Source of the DNA: Crambe crambe
Taxonomy: Eukaryota; Porifera; Demospongiae; Poecilosclerida; Crambeidae
Reading direction: 5' to 3'
Length of the DNA stretch: 64,000 bases
Assembly (NCBI GenBank): GCA_963924555.1
Contig: OZ004590.1
Coordinates: forward strand, 6,316,001-6,380,000
In this document: one piece after another, positions 9,801-21,800 of the stretch
How positions within the stretch are numbered: position 1 is the first letter of the stretch
Layout: each line of letters starts with the position of its first letter
The notes under the pieces: generated by a model
Databases searched by the model: none
What the model was told of the DNA's origin: nothing
What the model saw: only the letters and a program-made list of their open reading frames with translations
Made by a program: the position numbers and the translations under genes

Positions 9801-12800
9801 TCACTTACAGCATATCTGGTACCAACTACTTCATCTCTACTCCACAGTGGGCTGATCTGTTTAGCGGCAAATATAATAAACGGGGGGAGGGCTTGACCAG
9901 TAGCATTCCCACAACCAATCACAGTTACTTGAGCTTTTTGCCCACTGGTATGATACCTTACTTTTTTTTCGCCCTTCTTTGCAATAATCTTTGGTGGCCG
10001 AGGCTCCAGTGGCATACCCATTTCATCCATGTTATAAATGGTTTCTGGAAACTTGTCAAACTTATGCTCATCATATATTTCTCTCAGAAGATCAAAATAT
10101 GTCTTCATGTTGTCTGAAGTCATGGCATTCATTCGAACACTTGCAGTTGAATCACCAAGACGAAGAGAGAGAGTCTTGTTCCGTTGCAAAAATCTCTGCC
10201 ACCAACCATTGCTAAGTGCTGAGCCTCTTAAAATCCCTTTTCCCTTCAGATGACTCTCAACTAAACATTGTACATCATGTCGTGTCTTACCGAAGCCTAT
10301 AGAGGAAGCTAAAAGTAGGTGACTTGACAATTCCTTCTCCTCATCCCTTGACAAGTACGGTTTAGGTCCAGGATTAACTCCGTGTGTAACACGACCACTG
10401 AGACGGTCCTTCAATGTTGATCGTGGAACACCATGAAGATCAGCAGCATGGTTTCCAGAAAGCCCATCTTTTACCACACTCTTTATAGCAGCTTCCATCT
10501 GATCGTCGGACCAACACTTGCGTACTTTAGCTCGATAAGATTCTTTAGCTTTAGCTGAAGGACGAAAACGTCTGAAGCCTTTCCTTTTTTTGTTTGGCAT
10601 CTCCTCAAACTACATTACAAAAAAAAAAAGAAGTAGCTACCTAAGTGTGAATGGTTAACTGTGTAATACTTAAACAGAATTGCAAGCCATACCTATGTAT
10701 AGCCACGGTAAAGGTCACATTTGTTTGAGTGCCAAATCCTAAAGTGATTCCTATCTTTCTTAAAGCAGAAGTTTAAGTTACATGCTGAACAAATAAATTT
10801 AGTCTTTATACTTTTCCTTTCCACAATTCGGCAATAATCACAGAACTCAGACTTGTCCAGAAAATCAAGCTGATGTGGCGCCCTTATAGTACTTTGTCCA
10901 TTTGAACCATCTGGATACCACGAAGGGGGTTTGTCTTCAACTATGGATGTAGCATAGGATTGCCTCAAACCCATTCTAGCCAACAACAAAGGAATAACAA
11001 CAAGCTAGTTAGCATCTGCACTTTTTTAGTTAGTAGGCATGATCTTAAATTTAACTAGCTGGCCCTAAACTTAGTGCATTTTTTTGTTGCAAATAGCATA
11101 CAACCTAACTAGCTATTCAAAACAATATTCTTTACCTTTTGTTTGCTTCGAACAATGATTTTTCACCTAACTAGCTACCGTATTAGTCCAAATAATAAAT
11201 ATTAGTCCAAATATTATAACTAGTTGGCTATTCTAGCCCTAAAAATGCATTATTTTTGTATACCTAGCTTAGCTAGCAATAGTAGTCAGTCCAAAACAAT
11301 AAACAAACAGTTCTGCTGCACTACTGAATCATTATTACTCACCAATAAGTTCCAGATCGATAAAGATTAGACTACGCAAAGACGAAGAAGACATCACACA
11401 CTGTTGTTAATAGGAGCGAACACGCGGTAATGAACGGAAATCAGTACAGTCAATTGCAGCTCCGTTCGAACATTCCGTATGAAGCATATGGTTTGTGCGT
11501 GCCATAAATAGAAGTGTTGATAGGCCTAAATTTGTATGGCCCGCACAAACCATACGCTTCTGACGGAAATTCGAACGGAGCTGCAATCGACTGTATGATT
11601 CTTCCGTATACTTACATGGTCGATAATTGATGGTGGGCGATAATTGAGGACTTACGCTAATGTACTGCAGCCTCGTATGAAAACAATCCCTACTTTTACA
11701 ACGGCCCATAGCTAGCTATAGGCAATGAATGTAAATGTAGGGATTGTTTTCATACGAGGCTGCAGTACATTATACAGCCCAGTTAGAATTTAGGCTATCC
11801 CTACTTAACTTTTTATTTAGAAGAAATTTTTTGCGCTCACTCGTAATTATTATTAATATACAGTGCTCTGACCAATTTTTTTTAATAACATGGTGTATAG
11901 CTCCCTCAACTGAGAGTATGCAGTGATTATTAGTATTTGACATGAGGCTACAATACAGTACTATAGTCTATACAAAGCCAGCTCTACATAAACCTATCTT
12001 TATTCTTTTGTAGGCACATACACAGTCTCTGGAAGAATTTATTTAGCTATTTAAGTTTTGTCTATTATTTAATATAAACTTTACAGCAACAGCAATGTAA
12101 TGCATGGCATGGTAAAGTGAGCTGAATACACTAGAGCCAAGTACTGGCTATAATACTACTAGGGCAATGTACAACATTTGAGTCACAGCGAGCGAGCAAG
12201 CAAGTATCAGAGAGTGCGGTAGCACTCTCTAAGTAGGGATGGCAGGTCAAAGTCCATAGGACAGTATAAACTAAAAACTCTTCTTTCTCTTCTACCCTTA
12301 CTCTACAGGTTCTCAGAAGGCTACAGTGAATTATTATATCTACAAAGAAGAGAGGAGAATGTTCAAAAGCCAAAAATTCATTCGCCAACATAAGAAAAAA
12401 ACGAGTTCTAAAATTGACTTTTCGTTCTTTTTCTTTATAATAATAATAATAAGATCGACGTACCGACTTACTGGCTATAGTCATCAAAATTCTGCTTTGG
12501 CCATCTGTTAGAGCGGCACCTAGAGGCTGATCTTTTGCTATTAGTTTTGACTAAGGCTCTACTTCACTATTCGATAGCACTCGGAACACAGCTGCTAATC
12601 TTTCTACGCCATTTTGAAGGGGGCGGGGCTTATGGGCGGAGCCACGTAAGCTTAAGTTTAGCTATAGCCAAGGTCTTCATTCATTATCTGATGATGTTCC
12701 AGTCACTCCTTGCTGAATTACAGTACAGATGCTCATCCTATAGTAGCATTATAGCCAGTACTTGGCTGTAGTGTAGTCAGCTCACTTCACCATGCCGTGT

Positions 12801-15800
12801 ACATGTCATTTACATTGCTGTTGCTGTAAAGTTTTATATCAACAAAACTTAAATAGCTAAACAAATTCTTCAACCAGAGACACTGTATGTACCTACAAAA
12901 GAGGTTTATGTAGAGCTGGCTTCGTATAGTACTGTACTGTAGCCTCCCTCATTCAACTTCAAGCACTAAGAAAAAGGATAGAAACAAGTGAGCGTAAAAA
13001 ATTTCTTCAAATTTAAAAGGTTAAGTAGGGATAGCCTAAAATCTAGCTGGGCTATCTATAATGTGCTGCAGCCTCGTATGAAAAAAATCTTCGCGATATT
13101 ACCTCATAAAAGGGGTGGGGCAATTAATAGCAGTTCTCCTCATATAACACCTGCACAGGATGTGGCCATTTGATGGCATCCACTATTATGATCACTACAC
13201 CAAATGCATAAACTCCCCATACTCCTCCCTCAAGCAAGACATACGTACCATCTCAATAATTATTTCAGTGATCACATATGTAACAATTAGCTAATGCTGT
13301 TCACTTTTTAAAATGTTCACTCCTTTCAGTACTCCATTACACTGCAGATGATCATCCTTCAAACTCTCCTCCCTGAACAGAATGAAATACTGATCATTAA
13401 ATAAATTTAGTTCAATCAAGGAAGCCTTTAGTGTCTATCAATTTTCATAATCACAAAGAAAAAGAATGCAAACAAGTGAATGCAAAAAATTTCTTCGAAA
13501 TAAAAATGTGAAGTAGGGATGCTATTATAACTGCAGCTTCATTATGAAAACCAAGTACTGCAGCATCGAAGCAGTATGGCCCAAAAATCGAGCTGGAATA
13601 TGTATCATAACTGCATGCAAGAGAGTGAACTTAGTGAAGTGACCCTTACCCATCATCAAGTACAAGATACTATTCCTACTTCACTCCCATGATCAAGGGC
13701 CAAGGGAGTGAAGTAGGAATAGTATCTCGTACTTGATGATGGGTAAGGGTCACTTCACTAAGTTCACTCTCTTGCATGCAGTTATAATACATATTCCAGC
13801 TAGATTTTTGGGCCATACTGCTTCGATGCTGCAGTACTTGGTTTTCATAATGAAGCTGCAGTTATAATAGCATCCCTACTTCACATTTTTATTTCGAAGA
13901 AATTTTTTGCATTCACTTGTTCCTATAGGCTTGCTAATAGCTATTCATTTGTGCTTTCAACTCCTTAGAAGATTTTGATGTGTTTTATATGTAAGTGGCA
14001 GGCAGCTGCATACATAGAAACTGTAATGCTTACCACGAAGCACTTAGATAAACCTAGTGCTTACAAGCTGCTTAGATAGCAATGTACAGCATTTGACAGT
14101 AAGCAAGTGAGCAGCTGATAGGCTCCAGTGCTTGATATTGCTGTCAGAGACAAGAGTCATGTAAGTTGTGGTTTTCATTTGCTGTTGAGTATCTGTAGCA
14201 ATGTGCAGCATTTGACAGTGAGCAATTAAAGTAGCTGATAGGCTTCAGTGCTTGATATTGCTAAGAGTCATGTAAGTGGTGGCAGGCAGCTGCATACATG
14301 CGTACCTCAAAGCACTTAGATAAGCCTAGTGCCTACAAGCCGCTTAGATAAGCCTCTGGTGCCTGCTATTTTGACCAATTAGTGTGGGGCTTTGCTCGCT
14401 CGCCAACTAGAGATGCTCCATTAGTTGGGCGAGCAAGCAGCCAGTGGTCATTTCAATGTGCTCCTCCCTCACTTATGATTATATAGCCCCAACAGTGACT
14501 TTCGATATCTAGCTATTCAGGTTGTTAACTGACTTGGTGCATTCCCAGTTAGCATTAGAGTGTCTTCTCTGAACCCAGGCTACCACTCCTGTTCAGACTC
14601 AGTAGCTAGTCTCTCAAATAATGAGCCCTCATATGCTCTAATCTGGCAGCTCTGTGTTCTGCTGACTCTGCTCTCCTTCTGGCTCTCATTTGCTCTGCTC
14701 TTGCAGCATTATCTTCTGCTGACTCTGTACATTCCCTCCTCCTGGCTCTATCTGTCGCATTTCTTTGCTAGTCTTGTTTTTCTCTGTTCCTTTGACTCTG
14801 TTCTCCTTCTAGCTCTGTCTCTTTCATTTCTTTCATGAGGTCTCGCTCTTCTTTGCTGGTCAGTTTCTAGAGGGTGTTCTGGGGCCCTCCTTCGCTTGTT
14901 TTCTGGTTCTCTGGGTTCCATAATACTCGCTACAATAGTGTTTCAACTTCAAGCTTAACGAAAATGATTGCATAAAAGTTATACCAACGTTGCTTAGTAG
15001 CTATTTCATGCGCATGCGTAAGCGCATGCGCATTTTGAGTGACGTATGTGTACATATAAATATCGCAATTTTCCATTTTGACCAATTAGTGTGTGGCTTC
15101 GCTCGCTCGCCAAATAAAAAGGGATAGCTTAAAATCTAGCTGGGCTATATAATGTACTGCAGTCGTATATCGAAACAATCCCTACATTTACATCCACTAC
15201 CTATAGCTAGCTATGGCAGTTGTAAAAGTAGGGATTGTTTTCATACGACTGCAGTACATTATATAGCCCAGCTAGATTTTAAGCTATCCCTACTTAACCT
15301 TTTTATTTAGAAGAAATTTTTTGCACTTACTTGTTTCTATCCTTTTTTCTTAGTGCTTGAAGTTGAATATAAGTTTGTGTATGTGGCAGTATTTACTGTC
15401 ACTTCAACTGAGAGTATGCATGCAGTGATTATTAATTTGACATGAGTATCTTTGTAGGTAGCAGTCTCTGGTTGAAGAATTTGTTTAGCTATTTAAGTTT
15501 TGTCTATTATTTAATATAAAACTTTACAGCAACAGCAATGTAAACAGCAATGTAGCTAAATGACATGTGCATGGCATGGTGAAGTGAGCTGACTACACTA
15601 CAGCCAAGTACTGGCTATAATACTACTATAAGATGTAACTGGAACATCAGAATAAATTTAATAGCTAGCTAAGATGCTTACGTGGCTCCGCCCATAAGCC
15701 ACGCCCCTAACGACGTGCGCTTCAAAATGGCGTAGAAAGACTAGCTAGTGTTCCGAGTGCTCGAATAGTGAAGTAGAGCCTTAGTCAAAACTAATAGCAA

Positions 15801-18800
15801 AAGATCAGCCTCTAGGTGCCGCTCTAACAGATGGCCAAAGCAGAATTTTGATGACTATAGCCAGTAAGTGGGTAGGTCGATCTGATTATTATTATTATTA
15901 TCCTAGAAATAGAACAAAAGTCAATTTTAGAACTCGTTTTTTTCTTATGTTAACGAATGAATTCTAGACTTTTAAACATTCTTCCCTCTTCTGTGTAGAA
16001 GTAGTATTTCACTGTAGCCTTCTGAGAACCTGTAGAGCAAGGGTAGAAGAGAAAGAAGAGTTTTAGTTTATACAGTCTTATGACCTTTGACCCGCCATCC
16101 CTACTTAGAGAGTGCTAACGCACTCTCGATACTCTTACAGTACTGATGTATATATGGTATTTACTCCAATTTCTTTAATCTGTAGCTACTCTGTATTCTT
16201 CTGGCCACAATAGAATTTCTCCTACTACTAATACTACTCTAATAAATGTTGCATGTAGCAACAGAGTAAATTCAAGGTTTGTTCGGGACTGCACTTATGG
16301 GTTAGTTCAAAGATACCCAACTTCAAGCTGTTCCTCATCTAGTTCAGTGATTGTTGGCTGTTATGGTTAGTTGGGAAAATGTTGAGTGAATTTTAATAAC
16401 TGTAATGACTCAGCTATTGATAATTGTGCTAATGGATCTATACGTCTGACTGGTGGAAGTATGAGGAGTGAAGGTGTGGTGGAGATCTGTCTGGATGGCG
16501 TGTGGGGAACAATACCGCACTCTTTTTTCCCTACTTTTGCAGAGGTAGTGTGTCGCCAGTTAGGATTTCCATGGCAATGTAAGTATGGAATCACATGCTC
16601 ATTGTTAAAAGCATGTAGATATTATATATCATTTCTCTATTATAATAAAATAAGGGGGGAAAATTTTTTTTGTGAAATGAAAAAAATGTAGGGATGACCA
16701 TTGCTCAAAAAAGTAAGGAAACAAGGGTAGGGATGAAGGATGGAAATGGGATCAATCTTTGTTCTGTATATCCAGCCAACAATCCCTACATTAAGTAGCT
16801 TCATATAATAGTGTGTATATGTAGGGATTGTTGGCTGGATATACAGAACAAAGATTGATCCCATTTCCATCCTTCATTCCCTTATTTCCTTACTTTTTTG
16901 AGCAATGGTCATCCCTACATTTTTTCATTTCACAGAAATGTTTTTTTTTCCCCTTACTTGTTCATGGTCTTTTTTCCTGCTCTTTTATGTATAGAGTTCA
17001 TGTATGCAGGGACAGATGAAAGAAGAATAGTTCTAGCCAGCCCAATGATTATTTATCAGCGAGTCAAGGCTTGAAGTGTTAGTGTTGAGGAGGTCGAAGA
17101 TGCAAATGAATCTGAAATAGAGTCTACCAGTAGATGGATTGGTATCTAAAATCTGTTGATAGAGTACATAGCTAATTATCATGTCAAGAGCAAGCTGAGT
17201 ATTATAATTTCGAATAATTGGATATCAAATACATGCGCGCATGCGTATTATCGAAAAAATGGCTTCAAGTTAGTTGAGTACTGTGCTCCATAGTGTCTCC
17301 TTTTAGATTGACTCTTTCAAGGATTGACAAGTACAAATCGTAGCTGGTAGAATTTGGAGTGGATTTATCCAGAAATTCATAGCTGTAGCTTGAGTGGTTT
17401 GAGAGATATGGTTGTCTAAGAAGAATAATAACGAAGAATACGACTTACCTGCTTGCCGTATTTCTGAAACGGTAAGCTCCCTGGTCCTGAAACTTGGTCT
17501 GCACTTTGTAGTAGGCTCTAGTAGGCTGGATAATCATTCACAGTAGCTTTTAAGTCTAAGTGGGGGGGACAGCTAGAATTTCACTTTTGTATTAGTCTAT
17601 ATGCGGCGTGCGCAGCCGTCAGCGTCATATCCCTACATGGAGAGAGCTACTGCTCTCTCTGCATGTCTGATATACATATTCCTTTTGATGTGGAAGCAAT
17701 GTCAAAGGATATTTATCTACTCTTCACTATTTAACATTCTAAAGGTGTCCTGATAAGAGAACTAGTAATTGAGTTGAGCCTGAGCAAGCCCCACACTAGC
17801 AAGTCAGCTGAGAGATTTCTACTATATTTACGTTCTAAGATCGTAGTTTTCACTTGCAATGACCATAGGTTATGTGCATGCGTCTATACAATATATATAT
17901 GTACATACAGCAGTGCTTTCATCTGCAATGACCACAGGTATAACGTATGTGCAATGGCAGAGCACTGTGGAAGCATATAAGGAAGCCAAGTGTCTTGGCA
18001 AACTAAAGTCTTTAGTGAATTTTGAATTTCCTGCGCATGAAAGCATAGATAATGTGCATGTGCATGATTCGGCCCCGCGCGCGCAAGGCTCCTGCAACCC
18101 ACTGACTGCCTGTAGCATCTTTAACACCTATGTCCTACCCATGTTGATCCACTCCTACAAAAGCTGGAACAGTTTCAGGGTGAAGTTGGAAGGAGGATTT
18201 TGAGACTATCCTCAATACCACAGCAGCTAAAATCGGAAGTTTCAAAGTCATCATCCTCATACACAAACTATCCGACCTTGCAAAACTACTTACTCTTGCC
18301 AACTCATGTCTAATTTAATCACTTGCAGTTAAAGATCTACTCAGCATTGGCCTAGTGTAACAATGTAAAGAACTGGAAGTCTAATGCCTCAAGTCACCTG
18401 AATAACATTGTGAAAGGGGCTATAAGGTTGTGCTAGTTGATGGGTTATCAAGGGCACGCTCTCACCCCTCCCTTATGTACATCACTGATGAGAGGATGGT
18501 GTGAAACAACGCTTTCGAGTATGGCACCAAAACCTTCAAGATCCTATGCAGGCCTGTGTTTGGTGATCGTATTTGCCCACACTGTTGTTCTACTATCACA
18601 GAACATTTGTTTGCTGATCATATAGCAACCTCACATCGTTTTCCTTTGGACTCTACCATCAAATCAAATGTGATAGTGTCATCATAGCTACATTATTCTT
18701 TTCTCATGCCCATCTGTGAATAAAGTTTGCCAGTTTGCCTTATTAGCGCATTACATCACGAGGTAAAAAACTTTGTCAAGTTGGGACTCAAATCTGAATC

Positions 18801-21800
18801 TTCAGGCTTAGCACACTGCAGCAGTAATGCTGGGAATTATTGTACTTCATTGAAATAGCTAGAGGAAGAAGAGCACAGCTTAGGCTTAGCCTCATAATGT
18901 CTGGGTACAAGGTTAAGCTTAGCTAGAAGAAACCACCCCAAATAGCAAATACAAAATGTGAAGTCTAGTCATCAATCAAGCAAACATACACATATCAAGC
19001 ACCAAACATCTAGATCATCAGGCTCACCCCATAATGCCCTGTATTTCTCTAGTAATAGAGGTTTTCAGCATTTCAGGAGTCCACATCAAGGGGTTCACAT
19101 ACGGATTACCTACTAACACTAAATTCCACAAAGCTTGTTGCAACCTATAGTCATTAAATGCAGTCATGTTTGCATGACCAATAGCCAAATAACTCAATCA
19201 TATAATCACAGGGTCTTACTCTTATGGAGTTCCAGTAACCCAAAGCAAATTACCTCACATACGAGATAATGTCTACTGCAATGGAAATGAAGATACTCTC
19301 CTGAACTGCAGCTACTATAGTAGATTCTATGGTGATAGTGCCTTGGACTCTATTAGGTACTACCAAGCAACTGCTGTGACATGTGAGGGGAATCAAGGGA
19401 ATTTCAGTCAAGGCAAGATCTGGTTATGTCCACAAATTATACATGTACAGACTGCTTCAATTTTTCCTATTTAAGTACTTGGCTATAGTGAGTTGAAAAT
19501 ACTGTGAAAATGCTACATACAGTATAGATTACTCTATGACCACCAGCTATCACTCCCCTCAAGACTGCTGTAATGCCCCCTCTGGATCTGCAAGTGGAGT
19601 AGCTACTAGGATTAGCTAAATACCTAGCTGTATGATCTACCTTATGCACACGTTTAAACTTTTAGTGTTACCTTATACTTTGTTAACAGGTTCAGTTTTC
19701 CGTGTCACAGTCATTTCAAATACAACTGGTCCAGTTCAACTTGGTGATGTTGTTAAGTTGCACTGCTCCATAAGCCCTGACCCATCAATAGGCAGACCGG
19801 TACGACTGAGGTATAGGTGGAGAGGAAATAATGGACGTTGGAGTGCTGATACTTTCAGTCCCAATGTGACACTGACTGTTCATGTGACACGCTATGAAAC
19901 AAGCTACTACTTTTGCAGTGTTTCTATTGGTAATCATATGTCAGCTGTTGGTAGTACCATTATCAAAATAAAAGGTAATAAGGATAATTAGTAATTAAAT
20001 AATTGGAATTATTATTTTATTGTATGAATTACAGATTTATTGATCCCTGTTCTCAAAGTGTCTCCTATAGAATCAGAGGAACAGAATAACTTGACATTAG
20101 GAGTGAATATTACTTCTGATAGCACCGAATATATCATGAGGAATTTGAATTGGTACTTTAATGGCAACTCAATTGGAAACTCTTCTAATACAATCATCTC
20201 CAATGGCAACAAAACATTAACCACAACCAATGGAATAGCTGGGGAGTATGAAGTGAGATATGATGGACTGTTCCTGAATAACCCTTATGACAGTACTTGC
20301 GAGAAAATGATTCTAAAGACCTTAAGACACCATCCTTTATTTAAACCAGTAAAGTTCCTCATCAGCACAAAAGGTAAAATAGCTATCAACTTTCATAGTA
20401 GATTCATGCCAGAAAGTCCCTGGCTTCCATATTTATAGTTTTATCCTGAATTAATCTTGGCTTTACCAATAGAGCATGAATAGATTTTTATATATAGGCA
20501 CCTATGTGCATTTATATCATAGAGGTGATGAATAGGAAACCTGAAATTGATATACAGTTCAATGGTGGAATTGGAAGTGTTATTACTTTCACAAATGGTG
20601 ATAACTTCACTCTTAAGGCTGTGGGACAACTTGTAACATCAATTGAACCAAGTGAAGTCAATATAGTCTGGTACTTCAATGGCCGTTCTGTGGGATCATC
20701 AAGTCGTGTACGAAATCGAAACTCTATCTCCAGAGATCTAAGACGCACTAGTTCTACTTACCTTCATAATGGAATTTATGAAGCACTGCTTGTGTGGAAT
20801 ATGAATCAAGAATGCTCTTCTTATTATGGACAAACTTCTTATTATGGAGGGTTATACAGTCGAGTGATTTTAGCAAGAACAAGTGTTGAAGTGAAGTACT
20901 ATGGTAAGTGGTAGAAATATTTTACATAAGTTACATAAGAAATGACTTTCATTACACAGATTCCCTCGACCACTCCTTCTCTGCTGATAGGAATGTACTG
21001 TTTTCAAGTGAAGCAGCTCTCCTGAGGTGTTCTGCCACTATTAGGTATCCTCCACTGTCCAGTATCTCCATAGTGAAGAACAACATCACTCTTCAAACAA
21101 CCACTGGTACCACTCTCTCAGTGAGAACTGGTGCATTTGGCCTGTATCAGTGCAGAGTGAATGCTACTGGAGTAATATTCTTGTTGGAAATGATGATCAA
21201 AGAGAAAGGTGTGCATGGACTGAACCTTTACTTATAGTATAGCTGAATGCATTACCATTATACACAGCTCATTTGAGGATACAGTTTCAAGTGAGAGGAC
21301 CAATGGAGTGTAGAGAAGATATTGTAAGTTATAGCTACTTTCATGAGCACTTCTTTAAATAGCTAATAATTGTAATCATGGCATGATGTAGTTGTGTGGA
21401 TTTTTATCTTGAAGGTTTTCATGGGAATAGTCAAATCAAGTGTTGTAACTAAACTGAGAGAAGACTGTTCTTGCAACATATCTGTTAATCATTTACAAAA
21501 CTTTTCACTGCAATGCAACAATGCTCAAACTGCTACATTCTCAACTTTGGTTGTGTTCTCAAGTGATAATGGTGATGAAACCGCATCCACACTTACTAGC
21601 AGGTTCTCATCTGCTGCATCCCTCAACTTGAATGGAAGTGAAGTTCTCATTACATCAGCTAATATTATTAGTGACTCCTCTGAATCCAATATTGGTATAT
21701 ATGTTGGACTCTTTTTCGGAGGAATACTGACTTGTGCCTTTTTGGTAGCACTTCTTGTCATGACTGTGTTTCTAATGTACCGGTAAGTTGGTGACAGTAG

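Larger units (their letters stand above)
7552..11657. mobile_element. pogo/Tigger-like DNA transposon, apparently intact
   Basis: The 4.1 kb element is bounded by imperfect inverted ends (GCGTAGATCCTCGTTTATCG on the left; complement of GCGTAAGTCCTCAATTATCG on the right) and by a TA target duplication (7550-7551 and 11658-11659). Removing it restores a MITE, which proves the borders. It carries a complete transposase gene on the minus strand and a separate zinc-finger reading frame. Both ends and the gene are intact enough that it may be young. A further inverted repeat lies at about 11440-11600 within its right part. Confidence 0.85.
7441..11841. mobile_element. Palindromic MITE 'P1' interrupted by pogo element
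   Basis: The halves 7441-7551 and 11658-11841 rejoin into one intact copy of MITE P1: the left part ends GGGCTGTATA and the right part starts TAATGTACTGCAG, matching the uninterrupted copy at 15110-15366. Its ends are CAAGTGAGCGCAAAAAATTT and the complement. Confidence 0.8.
7264..16185 (+). other. Gene A intron 5, transposon-filled
   Basis: The 8.9 kb intron separates the two exons of SRCR5. The matching intron in gene B is 276 bp and in gene C is 187 bp. The extra DNA is a MITE carrying a pogo element (7441-11841), the composite foldback DNA at 11660-13092, a long perfect hairpin at 13473-13919, and a second composite copy at 15110-16135. The stretch at 13930-15100 holds short repeats (the CAGTGCTTGATATTGCT unit occurs twice near 14130 and 14250) and CT-rich DNA, but no gene that I recognise. 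Confidence 0.75.
16579..19211 (+). other. Gene A intron 7
   Basis: The 2.6 kb intron between the two halves of SRCR6 contains a foldback element (16650-16950), a terminal hairpin like that of Rep2 near 17640-17665, and a decayed retrotransposon-like coding stretch (about 17960-18660). The remainder (18660-19200) holds nothing that I recognise. Confidence 0.6.

Noticed and set aside
9371..10600. Domesticated CENP-B/jerky-like host gene
   Set aside because: Inverted ends, TA duplication and the restored MITE show it is a transposon copy.
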